From assembly GCA_000999315.1 (NCBI GenBank), contig LCFW01000002.1, positions 309,259 to 373,258 of the forward strand: a DNA stretch of 64,000 bases, read 5' to 3'. Positions 45,707 to 54,925 of this stretch are shown here, piece after piece; the first letter of the stretch is position 1; every line of letters starts with the position of its first letter. This stretch comes from Candidatus Peregrinibacteria bacterium GW2011_GWF2_43_17. GTDB lineage: Bacteria; Patescibacteriota; Gracilibacteria; UBA1369; UBA12470. The position numbers and the translations under genes were made by a program. Under the pieces are notes generated by a model. The model was given only the letters and a program-made list of their open reading frames with translations, was not told where the DNA came from and made no database searches.

Positions 45707-47851
45707 ATGGCTAAAAAGATATTCGCAACGTTACTGGCAATTTCGCTCCTGGCAACAGAGATTCAAACGGTTTTCGCCAAAAGTACGCTCGAACTGGAAG
45801 CTTTCGATACCGTTGCCGGCTACACAACGGTCGTGGAAATAGAAGATGCTTTGGAATACGAAGACATCGAAATTTTGGTAACAAAACCAAACGGCAGTGA
45901 AATCATATTGGAAACAAAAAGCGACGAAGATGGCAACGCCAAAGCGGAAATCGACGGATATCACTTGAAAACCGCAGGAACTTACGAAATTTGCGCAAGA
46001 TATACCAATCTGGACGAAGATTACGGTCAAACCGACTCCTTCCGAGTTTATGAAGATTCGGTCTCTCTAAACAAATCAACCTTGGAAGCGGACAGCGTTA
46101 CAAAAGAAGCCACCGGATACGACCCGGTAGAACTTACGATAGCACTCAAAGACAAATATGGAAATCCGATCAAGGGACACACTATGGAAGTTATCTCTTC
46201 GAGAAACGAAGATTACATTACACCATACGATTCAAACACAACCGATCTTCAGGGCAAAGTGACTTTTTATGCATACTCGAACGAAGTCGGAGTATCCATA
46301 TTCACTGCATACGACACAACCTCGAATATCGTACTTGATACCAGAGCAAAAATAGCATTTTTCGATTCATCAACCACTCTTGACGAAATCGGAGGCGACA
46401 ACTATTACGCATCCGTCTTGCTCGCATCATCAAGCGGAACTGTCGACCATTTGGAAATAGAAGATTTGGACACGGCAGCGGAAGTCAACGACCTGCTCAA
46501 TTTCACGGTAACAGCTTACGACACGTCAGACGAAATAGTTGAAAACTACACTGGAACGGTAAGATTTTCTTCATCCGACGATAACGCCGACTTACCTGAC
46601 GATTACACTTTCGAAGCGGATGATCAAGGAACTCACACCTTCAGTTTAAATTTAAGATTCACAACATCAGGAACACAAACATTAATCGTAACCGACATAG
46701 ACAACCCGGATATTGAAGGAGAGTTCGAAATGGAAATAACATCGGGAGGTAACGGTTCAAGCTCAACAAACGACAATTCAACGATAGATTCCGATGAATT
46801 CACATTGGATACCCCGCAAGAAGGCACCTACAGCTCAAACGCAATTGAGTTCAAAGGCGATGCACCTTACGGATACACAATCGGAGTTTACGAAGGAGAA
46901 AATATCGTCGATACGATCGAAACTTCATCCGACAACACATTTTCCAAAGAGATCGACCTTGATAACGGAAATCACTCTTTATACTTCATATTAAAAGACA
47001 GCAACAACAACGAGATAATGGAAACCGACCCGATAAGCATAACCATCGATACCGAAGCGCCGGCTTTGGATTATATAGAAATATCGCCGGAAGGTGATCT
47101 TGAAATCGAAGATACATTCGAAATCACAATATTTACCGAACCTTCTCTGTCGCAAGTCGGGATCATACTTGATGATAAAATTTACGAACTCACGGAATCA
47201 ATAGAACAAGCCGGAGCATATACCGGAATGGCGGTAGCGCCCGACACCGAAGGCGCATACAACATAGATATACTGCTCGTAGACAATTTGGCAAACGAAA
47301 TGCAATATTCCAAACAAGCGGTAATCAACGTACTCGCGAAAGAAGTGGAACCGCCCGCCGAATCCGCACCATCTCAAGTTGAAAATGTCGAAGCCGTCAA
47401 TGGCGACACAAAAGTCACACTCACATGGGACGAATCAACCGCCAGCATCGCAGGTACTAAAATACAAAAATATAAAATTTACTACGGTCCAAGTACGGAT
47501 CTCATGCTCAGCACCGCCGAAACTTTCGATTCGAGTACAACTTGGTATATCCCAAATTTGCAAAACAAAGTCACGTATTACTTCGCAATCACGGCAATAG
47601 ATTCAAACGGGCTTGAAAGTTTATCAAAAAGTAAAACCGTAACGGGGACTCCCGAAGGCACAGAACCGGAAAGTACTCTTGGAGAGCTTCACGACAGCGC
47701 GGGTAAAGAGATCTCCGTTGAAGACGCCGAAACACCATCAGAAACACCCGACAGCGGCCCCGAAACGGCTTGGATACTCGTATTCACACTCGCATTCTCG
47801 CAGGTTTACTTCAAGGCTAAAAAAGTTCTCGTGGAAAAAATCCACGAATAG
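45707..47851 (+). CDS. Secreted/surface protein with Ig-like repeats, an FN3 domain and a C-terminal TM anchor
   Basis: Signal peptide MAKKIFATLLAISLLATEIQTVFAK. Repeated beta-rich segments; FN3-like APSQVENVEAVNGDTKVTLTWDES...YYFAITAIDSNGLES; C-terminal hydrophobic helix. Confidence 0.75.
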   Translation: MAKKIFATLLAISLLATEIQTVFAKSTLELEAFDTVAGYTTVVEIEDALEYEDIEILVTKPNGSEIILETKSDEDGNAKAEIDGYHLKTAGTYEICARYTNLDEDYGQTDSFRVYEDSVSLNKSTLEADSVTKEATGYDPVELTIALKDKYGNPIKGHTMEVISSRNEDYITPYDSNTTDLQGKVTFYAYSNEVGVSIFTAYDTTSNIVLDTRAKIAFFDSSTTLDEIGGDNYYASVLLASSSGTVDHLEIEDLDTAAEVNDLLNFTVTAYDTSDEIVENYTGTVRFSSSDDNADLPDDYTFEADDQGTHTFSLNLRFTTSGTQTLIVTDIDNPDIEGEFEMEITSGGNGSSSTNDNSTIDSDEFTLDTPQEGTYSSNAIEFKGDAPYGYTIGVYEGENIVDTIETSSDNTFSKEIDLDNGNHSLYFILKDSNNNEIMETDPISITIDTEAPALDYIEISPEGDLEIEDTFEITIFTEPSLSQVGIILDDKIYELTESIEQAGAYTGMAVAPDTEGAYNIDILLVDNLANEMQYSKQAVINVLAKEVEPPAESAPSQVENVEAVNGDTKVTLTWDESTASIAGTKIQKYKIYYGPSTDLMLSTAETFDSSTTWYIPNLQNKVTYYFAITAIDSNGLESLSKSKTVTGTPEGTEPESTLGELHDSAGKEISVEDAETPSETPDSGPETAWILVFTLAFSQVYFKAKKVLVEKIHE

Positions 47852-47885
47852 CCTTAGAATACACTCCGTACTAATTTGAAATCGG

Positions 47886-48149
47886 ATGTATTTTGTAGCT
47901 ATATTTGTAAATTATCTGACGCAAATTCTCATAGTTCTGATCCTGATCAGAGTGATTTTAAGCTGGTTTCGAGGCAGCCAAATTAACAATAAACTCAGTA
48001 ATTTCATCATCCAATCAACGGATCCGATTATGAATTTGGCAAAAAAAATAACCCCGCGTTTAGGTCCGATAGATATTTCACCAATCGTAGCCGTAATGGG
48101 ACTGGAAATCATGAGAGAAGTTATTTTCTATATCATATCGCAAATATGA
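47886..48149 (+). CDS. YggT-family membrane protein
   Basis: LTQILIVLILIRVILSWFRGSQINNKLSNFIIQSTDPIMNLAKKITPRLGPIDISPIVAV. Confidence 0.88.
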   Translation: MYFVAIFVNYLTQILIVLILIRVILSWFRGSQINNKLSNFIIQSTDPIMNLAKKITPRLGPIDISPIVAVMGLEIMREVIFYIISQI

Positions 48150-49528
48150 AAGTTAAAAATACTTTGTCCGGCAAGAAAGAAGAATTTCAGCCTATAAAAG
48201 ATAAAAAAGTCGGTATATATGTATGCGGCCCGACAGTATACGACTTTGGCCACTTGGGACACGGCAGATCGGCAATCGCTTTCGACGTAATCAGAAAATA
48301 TTTAATCTATAAGGGATACGACGTCACCTATGTCTCAAATTACACCGACATAGACGACAAGATGATAAAAAGAGCCAACCAAGAAGGCATAACGGTAAGC
48401 GAACTCGCAGACAAAATAATCCCCGAATATCAAAAAGATTACGCTGCACTAAAAATCGCAAAACCGGACAAACAACCAAAAGCCACGGAATATATCGAGC
48501 AAATGATCGCTCTCATCAAAAAACTCGTCGAGAAAGGTTACGCATACGAACTTGCTGACGGGGTTTATTTCGAAGTTGCAAAATTCGCAGAATACGGGAA
48601 GCTCAGTCATCAAAACATAGACGAACTACAGACGGGAGCACGAATAGAAAAAGATGATAAGAAAAGAAACCCTCACGACTTCGTACTTTGGAAAAAAGCT
48701 AAACCGGGCGAACCAAAATGGCCAAGCCCTTGGGGCAAAGGCAGGCCCGGATGGCATATTGAATGCAGCGCAATGAGCGCTGCGATTTTGGGAGAAACAT
48801 TCGAAATCCACGGCGGCGGAATGGACTTGATATTCCCCCACCACGAAGACGAAATTGCACAATCCGAATGCGGGAACGAAAAACCTTACGTAAAATATTG
48901 GCTTCATAACGGATTCGTAAACATCAACAACGAAAAGATGAGCAAGAGCCTCAACAATTTTTTCACGTTAAAAGACATATTCAAAGAGTACACCCCACTC
49001 GCAGTAAGACTCCTCATGCTCGGCACACACTACAGAAGCCCGATAAATTTCTCTCATGAAATTTTGGCACAAGCGGAAAACGGACTCTCGCGATTAAAAG
49101 ATTTCCTTATTAATCTTAAAAATTACAAAAGCGACATACCGGAAAGCGATAAAAACCTAGAAAAAGCACTGAAAACGGCAATAAAAGATTTCGAAAAAAA
49201 GATGGACGACGACTTCGACACCGGAGGCGGATTGGCAGCACTTTACGACCTGATAAAAGAGATAAACATCCTGATGAAAGATAAAAAAATCGCCGAAAAA
49301 GATAAAGGAGGAATAGAAGCAACGCTGAAAAAAATAGACTCTGTTCTATCGATACTACCGGAAATAGAAGATAACATCGCACCCGAAATAGAAAAACTGA
49401 TCAAAGACCGCGAAGAAGCACGCAAAAACAGAGATTTCAAAAGAGCTGATGAAATTCGCAACCAACTCATCGCAAAAGGCATCACTCTGGAAGACACTCC
49501 AAGCGGTACAATCTGGAAGAAATCCTAA
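48146..49528 (+). CDS. cysS: Cysteinyl-tRNA synthetase
   Basis: YVCGPTVYDFGHLGHGRSAIAFDVIRKYL; WHIECSAMSAAILGETFEIHGGGMDLIFPHHEDEIAQSE; KMSKSLNNFF. Confidence 0.96.
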   Translation: MKVKNTLSGKKEEFQPIKDKKVGIYVCGPTVYDFGHLGHGRSAIAFDVIRKYLIYKGYDVTYVSNYTDIDDKMIKRANQEGITVSELADKIIPEYQKDYAALKIAKPDKQPKATEYIEQMIALIKKLVEKGYAYELADGVYFEVAKFAEYGKLSHQNIDELQTGARIEKDDKKRNPHDFVLWKKAKPGEPKWPSPWGKGRPGWHIECSAMSAAILGETFEIHGGGMDLIFPHHEDEIAQSECGNEKPYVKYWLHNGFVNINNEKMSKSLNNFFTLKDIFKEYTPLAVRLLMLGTHYRSPINFSHEILAQAENGLSRLKDFLINLKNYKSDIPESDKNLEKALKTAIKDFEKKMDDDFDTGGGLAALYDLIKEINILMKDKKIAEKDKGGIEATLKKIDSVLSILPEIEDNIAPEIEKLIKDREEARKNRDFKRADEIRNQLIAKGITLEDTPSGTIWKKS

Positions 49529-49529
49529 A

Positions 49530-50903
49530 TTACTCTACCAACATCTTCGCCAACTTATTTATATCTCCCGTTCCCGTCGTGAAAACAACACTGTTTTCAT
49601 CAGTCATCGACTTTATCAATTTCGCACTATTTTCAAACCCTTGACCGTCTATCGCGGGACAACCGCTTCCTTTCTCGACAACTTTACAAAATGAAGTCGG
49701 AGAAACAGCGGCCTTGTCCTCTTCGGTATCCCGGGCCTCATAAATATTCGGAACAACGACCAAATCCGCATCTTTAAACGCAGTCGCATATCTATCCAAA
49801 AGAACCCAAGTACGATTGTACTGATGTGGCTGAATCGCCATAACTATTTTTTTACCGGGAAAAGCATCTCTCGCGGCAGACAGTGTCGCCATAACGGCAG
49901 TTGGATGATGCGCATAATCGTTATAAACCAAAGCACCATTCGACATTTTCCCCAAAAGATCAAAACGCCTATAAGTCCCTTGAAAAAGCTCAAAAGTCCT
50001 AAACAAAACTCCCGGCTCAACACCGAAAAATCTGCAAACCGCAAAAGCCGCCGCCGCATTGTATTGATTATGTCTACCGGGAACTCCAACCTTAAGCTCG
50101 CCCAATTTTCGCCCATCCTCCCAAAGCTCATTTCCCTTAAGTCGAAAATCGGCCTTTTCATCCTCTCCAAAAGTCACAACTCTGCAAATTGCATCTTTTA
50201 TAACCTCACGCGTCCATTTATCATCAATATTCGCAATAACCAACCCGTTTGAAGGGATTCCTCTAACAAGCTGTTTAAAAGCCAACATGAAATCTTCCTC
50301 GGTTTTGTAGTAATCGGTATGATCCCAGTCAACATTGGTAATTACCGCCACTTCAACTTTCAAATTCAAAAACGCCCTCCTGTATTCGCAAGCCTCGATA
50401 ATCATCTTATCACTGCCACTTATAAGACAATTCTTGCCATCAAATTCAGGCACAGGTGCGCCCAACACGCATGAAGTATCAACCTTGCCTTCCATCATCC
50501 CCAAAGCCGTCAAAAGCGTCGTTGTAGTCTTCCCATGAGTCCCGGTAATCGCAATCGTCTTAAACTCTCTCGAAAGCACCCCGAGCCCTTCCGGATAAGT
50601 CAAAACCGGAATCTTAAGCTCACGACCTTTTGTCCATTCGGGATTTTCAGACATCACGGCAAAAGTAACAACCATTAAATCGGTATCATTCGGGACATAC
50701 TCAGCCTTATGACCAACAAAACAAGTAATCCCTTCGTTTCGAAGTTCTTTCATGGAATCCGAATCTTCCTTATCAGAGCCGATACATTCGACTCCCCTCG
50801 ATTTCAAAATCCTCGCTAAAGCACTTACTCCTCGCCCACCAACGCCTACAAAAAACGCTTTCTTGATGTCTTTAAACTTAATTTTGTCTAGAAATTCGTG
50901 CAT
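49530..50903 (-). CDS. murC: UDP-N-acetylmuramate--L-alanine ligase
   Basis: AFFVGVGGRGVSALARILKSRGVECIGSD; AITGTHGKTTTTLLTALGM; ITNVDWDHTDYY; YNDYAHHPTAVMATL. Confidence 0.93.
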   Translation of the reverse strand: MHEFLDKIKFKDIKKAFFVGVGGRGVSALARILKSRGVECIGSDKEDSDSMKELRNEGITCFVGHKAEYVPNDTDLMVVTFAVMSENPEWTKGRELKIPVLTYPEGLGVLSREFKTIAITGTHGKTTTTLLTALGMMEGKVDTSCVLGAPVPEFDGKNCLISGSDKMIIEACEYRRAFLNLKVEVAVITNVDWDHTDYYKTEEDFMLAFKQLVRGIPSNGLVIANIDDKWTREVIKDAICRVVTFGEDEKADFRLKGNELWEDGRKLGELKVGVPGRHNQYNAAAAFAVCRFFGVEPGVLFRTFELFQGTYRRFDLLGKMSNGALVYNDYAHHPTAVMATLSAARDAFPGKKIVMAIQPHQYNRTWVLLDRYATAFKDADLVVVPNIYEARDTEEDKAAVSPTSFCKVVEKGSGCPAIDGQGFENSAKLIKSMTDENSVVFTTGTGDINKLAKMLVE

Positions 50904-50946
50904 GATTGGATTATATGTGATAAATTTTATATACGAAAATAAAAAG

Positions 50947-51366
50947 ATGAATTACAGGTTAAACGACAATCAGCCTTTCCGCATGGCGAAAGTCATTATC
51001 ATGGCCGGATTCGCCATAGTCGCATACATGCTCTACAACCTGACGGTTTCAATCTACGAAAACTACCAAATAGATTCAACGATCAAGTCATTCGAAGAAA
51101 GAAACACCACTCTTGAAGAAGAAAATCTCGAAAAAATCGACAGTTACAAATACTACACCTCCGACCAATACATCGAAAAAATCGCCAAACAAAACCTCGG
51201 TCTAATCAACGACGGCGAACAAGTCATCATCATTGCACAAGACGACAATGACACAGTCCTTGAAGCCGAATACGAAGAGGCCCAAACCCTCGCCCTTCGC
51301 AACTCATGGTCGAACCCACGAAAATGGATGGAATTCTTCCTGAATGAGAATCCGTTCAAATACTGA
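50947..51366 (+). CDS. FtsB/DivIC-like septum formation initiator protein
   Basis: Start at MNYRLNDNQPFRM. TM, then coiled coil, SDQYIEKIAKQNLGLINDGEQVIII. Confidence 0.75.
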   Translation: MNYRLNDNQPFRMAKVIIMAGFAIVAYMLYNLTVSIYENYQIDSTIKSFEERNTTLEEENLEKIDSYKYYTSDQYIEKIAKQNLGLINDGEQVIIIAQDDNDTVLEAEYEEAQTLALRNSWSNPRKWMEFFLNENPFKY

Positions 51367-51370
51367 AGTA

Positions 51371-51462
51371 GCGAGTTTTGCGTTCCGAAGCCGTAATGAA
51401 AGCGAGTTCCACGAGATTTCATGAAGGCGCAGGACATCGAGTGGTTAATTTGAGCAAAACCC
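51371..51462. repeat. Possible 92-bp miniature inverted-repeat element
   Basis: Imperfect ends GCGAGTTTTGC / GCAAAACCC flanked by TA on both sides. Internal complementary arms GCCgTaATGAAA / TTTCATgAaGGC. Confidence 0.45.
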
Positions 51463-51562
51463 TATTACAAAAGAACAGTAGCGCTGCAGGGTCACTCGAG
51501 ATAATAATAAAATACACTTACGGCCATTTGACAGATTACGCTTTCCATGTGTAAATAAATAC

Positions 51563-52384
51563 ATGGGAAACCATTTCAATGCAATTTGGGAAAGAAACAT
51601 AGTCCGATCCAGTCAAAAATATTTTGAAGCACGTGGCGCACCTCTACACGCAATATCGACAAAGAAATTAGAAAAACATATCCGGGCAAGAACAGTTCTT
51701 TTAAGCATACGTCTCTCAACCTACTTAGCCGCTTATGGAATAATCGGAAAATTAATTGAAGATACAAGACAAAGAAAATGTAGCGATCTAATGAGTGGAG
51801 ACGCAATTACAATTTTGGCATTACTGAAAGAAGGCATATTAGACGCAGCAGATCTCATCGACCTTAGATACGCAGACCATGTAAGAAACATCGACAAACC
51901 AAATGCACCAGGTCTTGTTGAAGATTTTGGACTTGGAAAAGCCGTAACATTAAAACCACATCCTCTCCAAAACCCAGGTCTCGAACTACAACCTATCGCC
52001 ACGCTATTACACAGCGGATTCACATTGGACCGCAAACTTGTTATCCCAATCGAAATATCTTTAAGAGGAAAATGTTCGAACGATCCACGTACAATGAAAT
52101 TTAATCACTGTGGCACAAAAGACCCTCTAACATTTGAAAAAATATTAGAAATCATCGCACGAAACGGCGCAAAACAATTAATACTTGCCGACAGCCCTTG
52201 GGAAGGACACGCAACAACCAACGAAACCGAATTAAAAAGACATCTAGAAACAACATCAGCATCTTCAGGATGGGTGATCAAATCTTGGTACTGGCTTGAA
52301 GATACAAAAACATACGTCGCCCAATTAGGGCCTGTGCACACTATTGGTTCCGAATTGGTTAAAGAGAAAATTATTCAGATTTGA
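51563..52384 (+). CDS. Hypothetical protein whose 3' end lies inside a MITE-like element
   Basis: 273-aa ORF. The last ~19 codons (GPVHTIGSELVKEKIIQI*) read into the TIR starting at 52328. Confidence 0.55.
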   Translation: MGNHFNAIWERNIVRSSQKYFEARGAPLHAISTKKLEKHIRARTVLLSIRLSTYLAAYGIIGKLIEDTRQRKCSDLMSGDAITILALLKEGILDAADLIDLRYADHVRNIDKPNAPGLVEDFGLGKAVTLKPHPLQNPGLELQPIATLLHSGFTLDRKLVIPIEISLRGKCSNDPRTMKFNHCGTKDPLTFEKILEIIARNGAKQLILADSPWEGHATTNETELKRHLETTSASSGWVIKSWYWLEDTKTYVAQLGPVHTIGSELVKEKIIQI

Positions 52385-52739
52385 GGCGCGAGGAGCGCTC
52401 AGACCGTCCGACAATGAAATTGGAGGACGGGCCAAAACAAGCGAAGGATTGACGCGTAAAATGTTATTCTGTGCAACAGATAGCAAAAAGCATTGCGAAC
52501 AATGCGTTTTCTTAAAAAAGTTCATTCTCGGACAGCCTGGAGTGACGAGCAACGAAAAAGATGGATGATTTTCTCTTTAACCCTCCGGGAATAACCTGCC
52601 TATCGGCAGACAGGGCAGATTTTAAGCATTTCTGCGTCACTCCTCCTTGTAATACTTTCCAGTATCACTTCGTCGTCGTTTCTTGAACTGCTATAATATC
52701 TGCGATATTCCAATCGAAACCAATAGTGTGCACAGGCCC
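52328..52739. mobile_element. MITE-like element, copy 2 (412 bp)
   Basis: Perfect 22-bp TIRs GGGCCTGTGCACACTATTGGTT (52328-52349) and AACCAATAGTGTGCACAGGCCC (52718-52739), TA on both flanks. Internal 15-bp IR GGTTAAAGAGAAAAT (52357-52371) / ATTTTCTCTTTAACC (52568-52582). Confidence 0.9.
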
Positions 52740-52782
52740 TAGGAATGGTAGAACCCGAAGAATCAACATTATAAGCCGGCAA

Positions 52783-52822
52783 AGGTTTTTGATAATTGTA
52801 GAGAGACAATTATCAAAAACCT
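52783..52822. repeat. Perfect 17-bp stem hairpin
   Basis: AGGTTTTTGATAATTGT-AGAGAG-ACAATTATCAAAAACCT, immediately 3' of the tRNA-Met gene. Confidence 0.85.
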
Positions 52823-52824
52823 CT

Positions 52825-52901
52825 TGGTAGCAGGGGGCGGGATCGAACCGCCGACCTCGGGCTTATGAGTCCCGCGCTCTAACCATCTGAGCTACCCTGC
52901 C
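52825..52901 (-). tRNA. tRNA-Met(CAT), elongator type (tRNA-Ile2 not excluded)
   Basis: Reverse complement GGCAGGGTAGCTCAGATGGTTAGAGCGCGGGACTCATAAGCCCGAGGTCGGCGGTTCGATCCCGCCCCCTGCTACCA. CAT anticodon, encoded CCA. Confidence 0.9.
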
Positions 52902-52912
52902 ACATTTTTAAT

Positions 52913-53137
52913 TTACATTAAGTCTTTCAGCTCTTCTTCAGGAAGATAAAGCAATATCACGCCCATCACAATCGAAACGATACTGCTTAACGCCTCATTA
53001 TTAGGGAACAAGTATATATCCATTATATGCCAAACTCCTCTCCAAGTCATCACAACACCGGTCAATATCACAAGATCAATAAAAAAATGTTTTGGCGGTT
53101 TCAATGACAACTTATTTTTCTTATGAAAGAAAAGCAT
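52913..53137 (-). CDS. Small two-TM membrane protein
   Basis: 74 aa: HFFIDLVILTGVVMTWRGVWHIMDIYLFPNNEALSSIVSIVMGVILLYLPEEELKDLM. Confidence 0.55.
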   Translation of the reverse strand: MLFFHKKNKLSLKPPKHFFIDLVILTGVVMTWRGVWHIMDIYLFPNNEALSSIVSIVMGVILLYLPEEELKDLM

Positions 53138-53283
53138 TCTTATAAATTTACACGGAAATATTTATAACTGTATACGCCGACATTTTCAAGTTTTCTTTCA
53201 CGGAGCAATAGGAATTCCGCCTCCGCGAAACAACTCATTTATAAAGGGCCGACTGGTGCCCGTTCGCTTCGCTACCGGTGTCC

Positions 53284-53358
53284 TGGTTGCGGGGGGTGGA
53301 TTCGAACCACCGACCTCCGGGTTATGAGCCCGACGAGCTGCCACTGCTCTACCCCGCG
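53284..53358 (-). tRNA. tRNA-fMet(CAT), initiator
   Basis: CGCGGGGTAGAGCAGTGGCAGCTCGTCGGGCTCATAACCCGGAGGTCGGTGGTTCGAATCCACCCCCCGCAACCA. C1-A72 mismatch and three G-C pairs in the anticodon stem are initiator features. Confidence 0.95.
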
Positions 53359-53408
53359 TCATTTGAACAGAGTACTTTTAACATATTCTCGCGAATATCG
53401 CAAAAGAT

Positions 53409-53436
53409 TTGACAATAAAAAAATCAAGAATAAATT
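53409..53436 (+). promoter_or_regulatory. Candidate sigma70-type promoter upstream of argG
   Basis: TTGACA, 16-nt spacer, TAAATT. Leaves a ~150-nt leader before the argG ATG. Confidence 0.5.
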
Positions 53437-53450
53437 GCACTCATGATGAA

Positions 53451-53563
53451 TACAGCAATTTTAACAACGAATTTCCGTCGCACTCCACTGATCTAGTGGA
53501 GACAACTGCTGTACAAAAAAACAAGTAGACTCCATCGGATCGATACACAGTGGGGTTCTTTTT
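53451..53563 (+). promoter_or_regulatory. Structured leader / candidate attenuator upstream of argG
   Basis: TACAGCA...TGCTGTA encloses CTCCACT-GATCT-AGTGGAG. Downstream CAGTGGGG next to TTCTTTTTT could alternatively pair with CTCCACTG. Confidence 0.45.
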
Positions 53564-53593
53564 TATATATAAAATTTTTAACTCACAACAACA

Positions 53594-54865
53594 ATGTACA
53601 AAAAAATCGCATCACACGAAGCTTCAAAAAAGGAAGCAAAACACGTTCTACTTCTCTACTCCGGAGGACTCGACTCTTCCGTAATGCTCAAATGGATTCA
53701 AGAAAAATATGACGCAAAAGTCACAACTCTGACAGTAAACATAGGCCAAATCGCGAATTTCAAACAAATAAAAGAAAAGGCGATAAAACTCGGAGTCGAA
53801 GAAGCGGTTTTGATAGACGCACAAGAAGAATTTTCAAAAGAAATTTTAACAAAAGCTATCAAAGCCAACGCATCATACCAAGGCAATTACCACCTGTTCT
53901 GCCCGCTCGGAAGAGTCATGATCAGCCAACTCGCAGTCAAAACGGCTCAACAAAAAGGGATCAAAGTGATCGCACACGGCTGCACCGGAAAAGGGAATGA
54001 TCAAGTAAGATTCGAAAGTTATATCCCAACACTCGATCCAACACTAAAAACAATCGCACCGGTCAGAGAATGGAGCATGGGCAGAGACGAAGAACTCGCC
54101 TACGCAAAAAAACATGACATCCCGGTACCCAGCACCTCGAAAAAACCTTACTCATACGACGAAAATCTTTGGGGTGGGTCTGCCGAAGGCGGAGAAATCG
54201 AAAACATCAGCAAAAACCCGATACTCTCAAACATCTTGAAAATCTGCAAAACACCACAAGCCGCCTCCCCTATCGCACAAACGATAAAAATAGGATTCGA
54301 AAAAGGGATTCCCGTCTCGATCAACAATCAAGCATTCCCGATTCACAAGCTCATCCTCACATTAAACAAAATCGGCGCCGAGCACGCCATGGGCATCACA
54401 CCCCTCATAGAAGACAGGTTGATCGGCCTAAAGGTCAGGGGCATATACGAGCAACCCGGAGCCGCAATCTTAATCGAAGCACACAAGAATCTTGAAAAAC
54501 TCGTCTCCACAAGAGACGAAAACGAATTTAAATACTTAATAGACCAAAAATGGAGCTACCTTTGTTACAGCGCCAAATGGTTTGAACCGCTCATGCAAAA
54601 CCTTAACTCCTTCATAGACAAAATGAACGAAAAAGTTACAGGCGAAGTCACACTCAAGCTCTACAAAGGCACCATTTTTGTCACGGCTATCACCTCTCCA
54701 TATTCGATGCTGGATGAGAACATGGCAACTTTCATGAAAAACAATCTTTTCAATCAAAACGCATCGGCCGGATTTATAGAACTTTATTCGCTCGCACAAA
54801 GAACAGCTAGGAAAATCGAGCAAAAAAATCTCCCGAAACTGACAACACCTGATTTGAGGTTTTAA
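53594..54865 (+). CDS. argG: Argininosuccinate synthase
   Basis: HVLLLYSGGLDSSVMLKWIQEKYDAKVTTLTVNIGQ; AHGCTGKGNDQVRFE; REWSMGRDEELAYAKKHDIPV; YSYDENLWGGSAEGGEIEN. Confidence 0.93.
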   Translation: MYKKIASHEASKKEAKHVLLLYSGGLDSSVMLKWIQEKYDAKVTTLTVNIGQIANFKQIKEKAIKLGVEEAVLIDAQEEFSKEILTKAIKANASYQGNYHLFCPLGRVMISQLAVKTAQQKGIKVIAHGCTGKGNDQVRFESYIPTLDPTLKTIAPVREWSMGRDEELAYAKKHDIPVPSTSKKPYSYDENLWGGSAEGGEIENISKNPILSNILKICKTPQAASPIAQTIKIGFEKGIPVSINNQAFPIHKLILTLNKIGAEHAMGITPLIEDRLIGLKVRGIYEQPGAAILIEAHKNLEKLVSTRDENEFKYLIDQKWSYLCYSAKWFEPLMQNLNSFIDKMNEKVTGEVTLKLYKGTIFVTAITSPYSMLDENMATFMKNNLFNQNASAGFIELYSLAQRTARKIEQKNLPKLTTPDLRF

Positions 54866-54925
54866 CCAAAAATGTTAAAATCCCTCCCGCACCTCCTACA
54901 ACCTACTTCCTACAACATATACCCC

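Noticed and set aside
50752-50946. N-terminal extension of the FtsB-like ORF antisense to murC
   Set aside because: murC is strongly supported on the opposite strand. The TM/coiled-coil protein starts at 50947.
52344-52568. 74-aa ORF inside MITE copy 2 as a genuine gene
   Set aside because: Only partial frame similarity to copy 1 is visible, and no domain is recognised. It is mentioned as part of the element rather than called as a CDS.
53440-53593. T-box riboswitch upstream of argG
   Set aside because: The conserved AGGGTGGNACCGCG-type antiterminator sequence is not present. Only a generic structured leader is supported.
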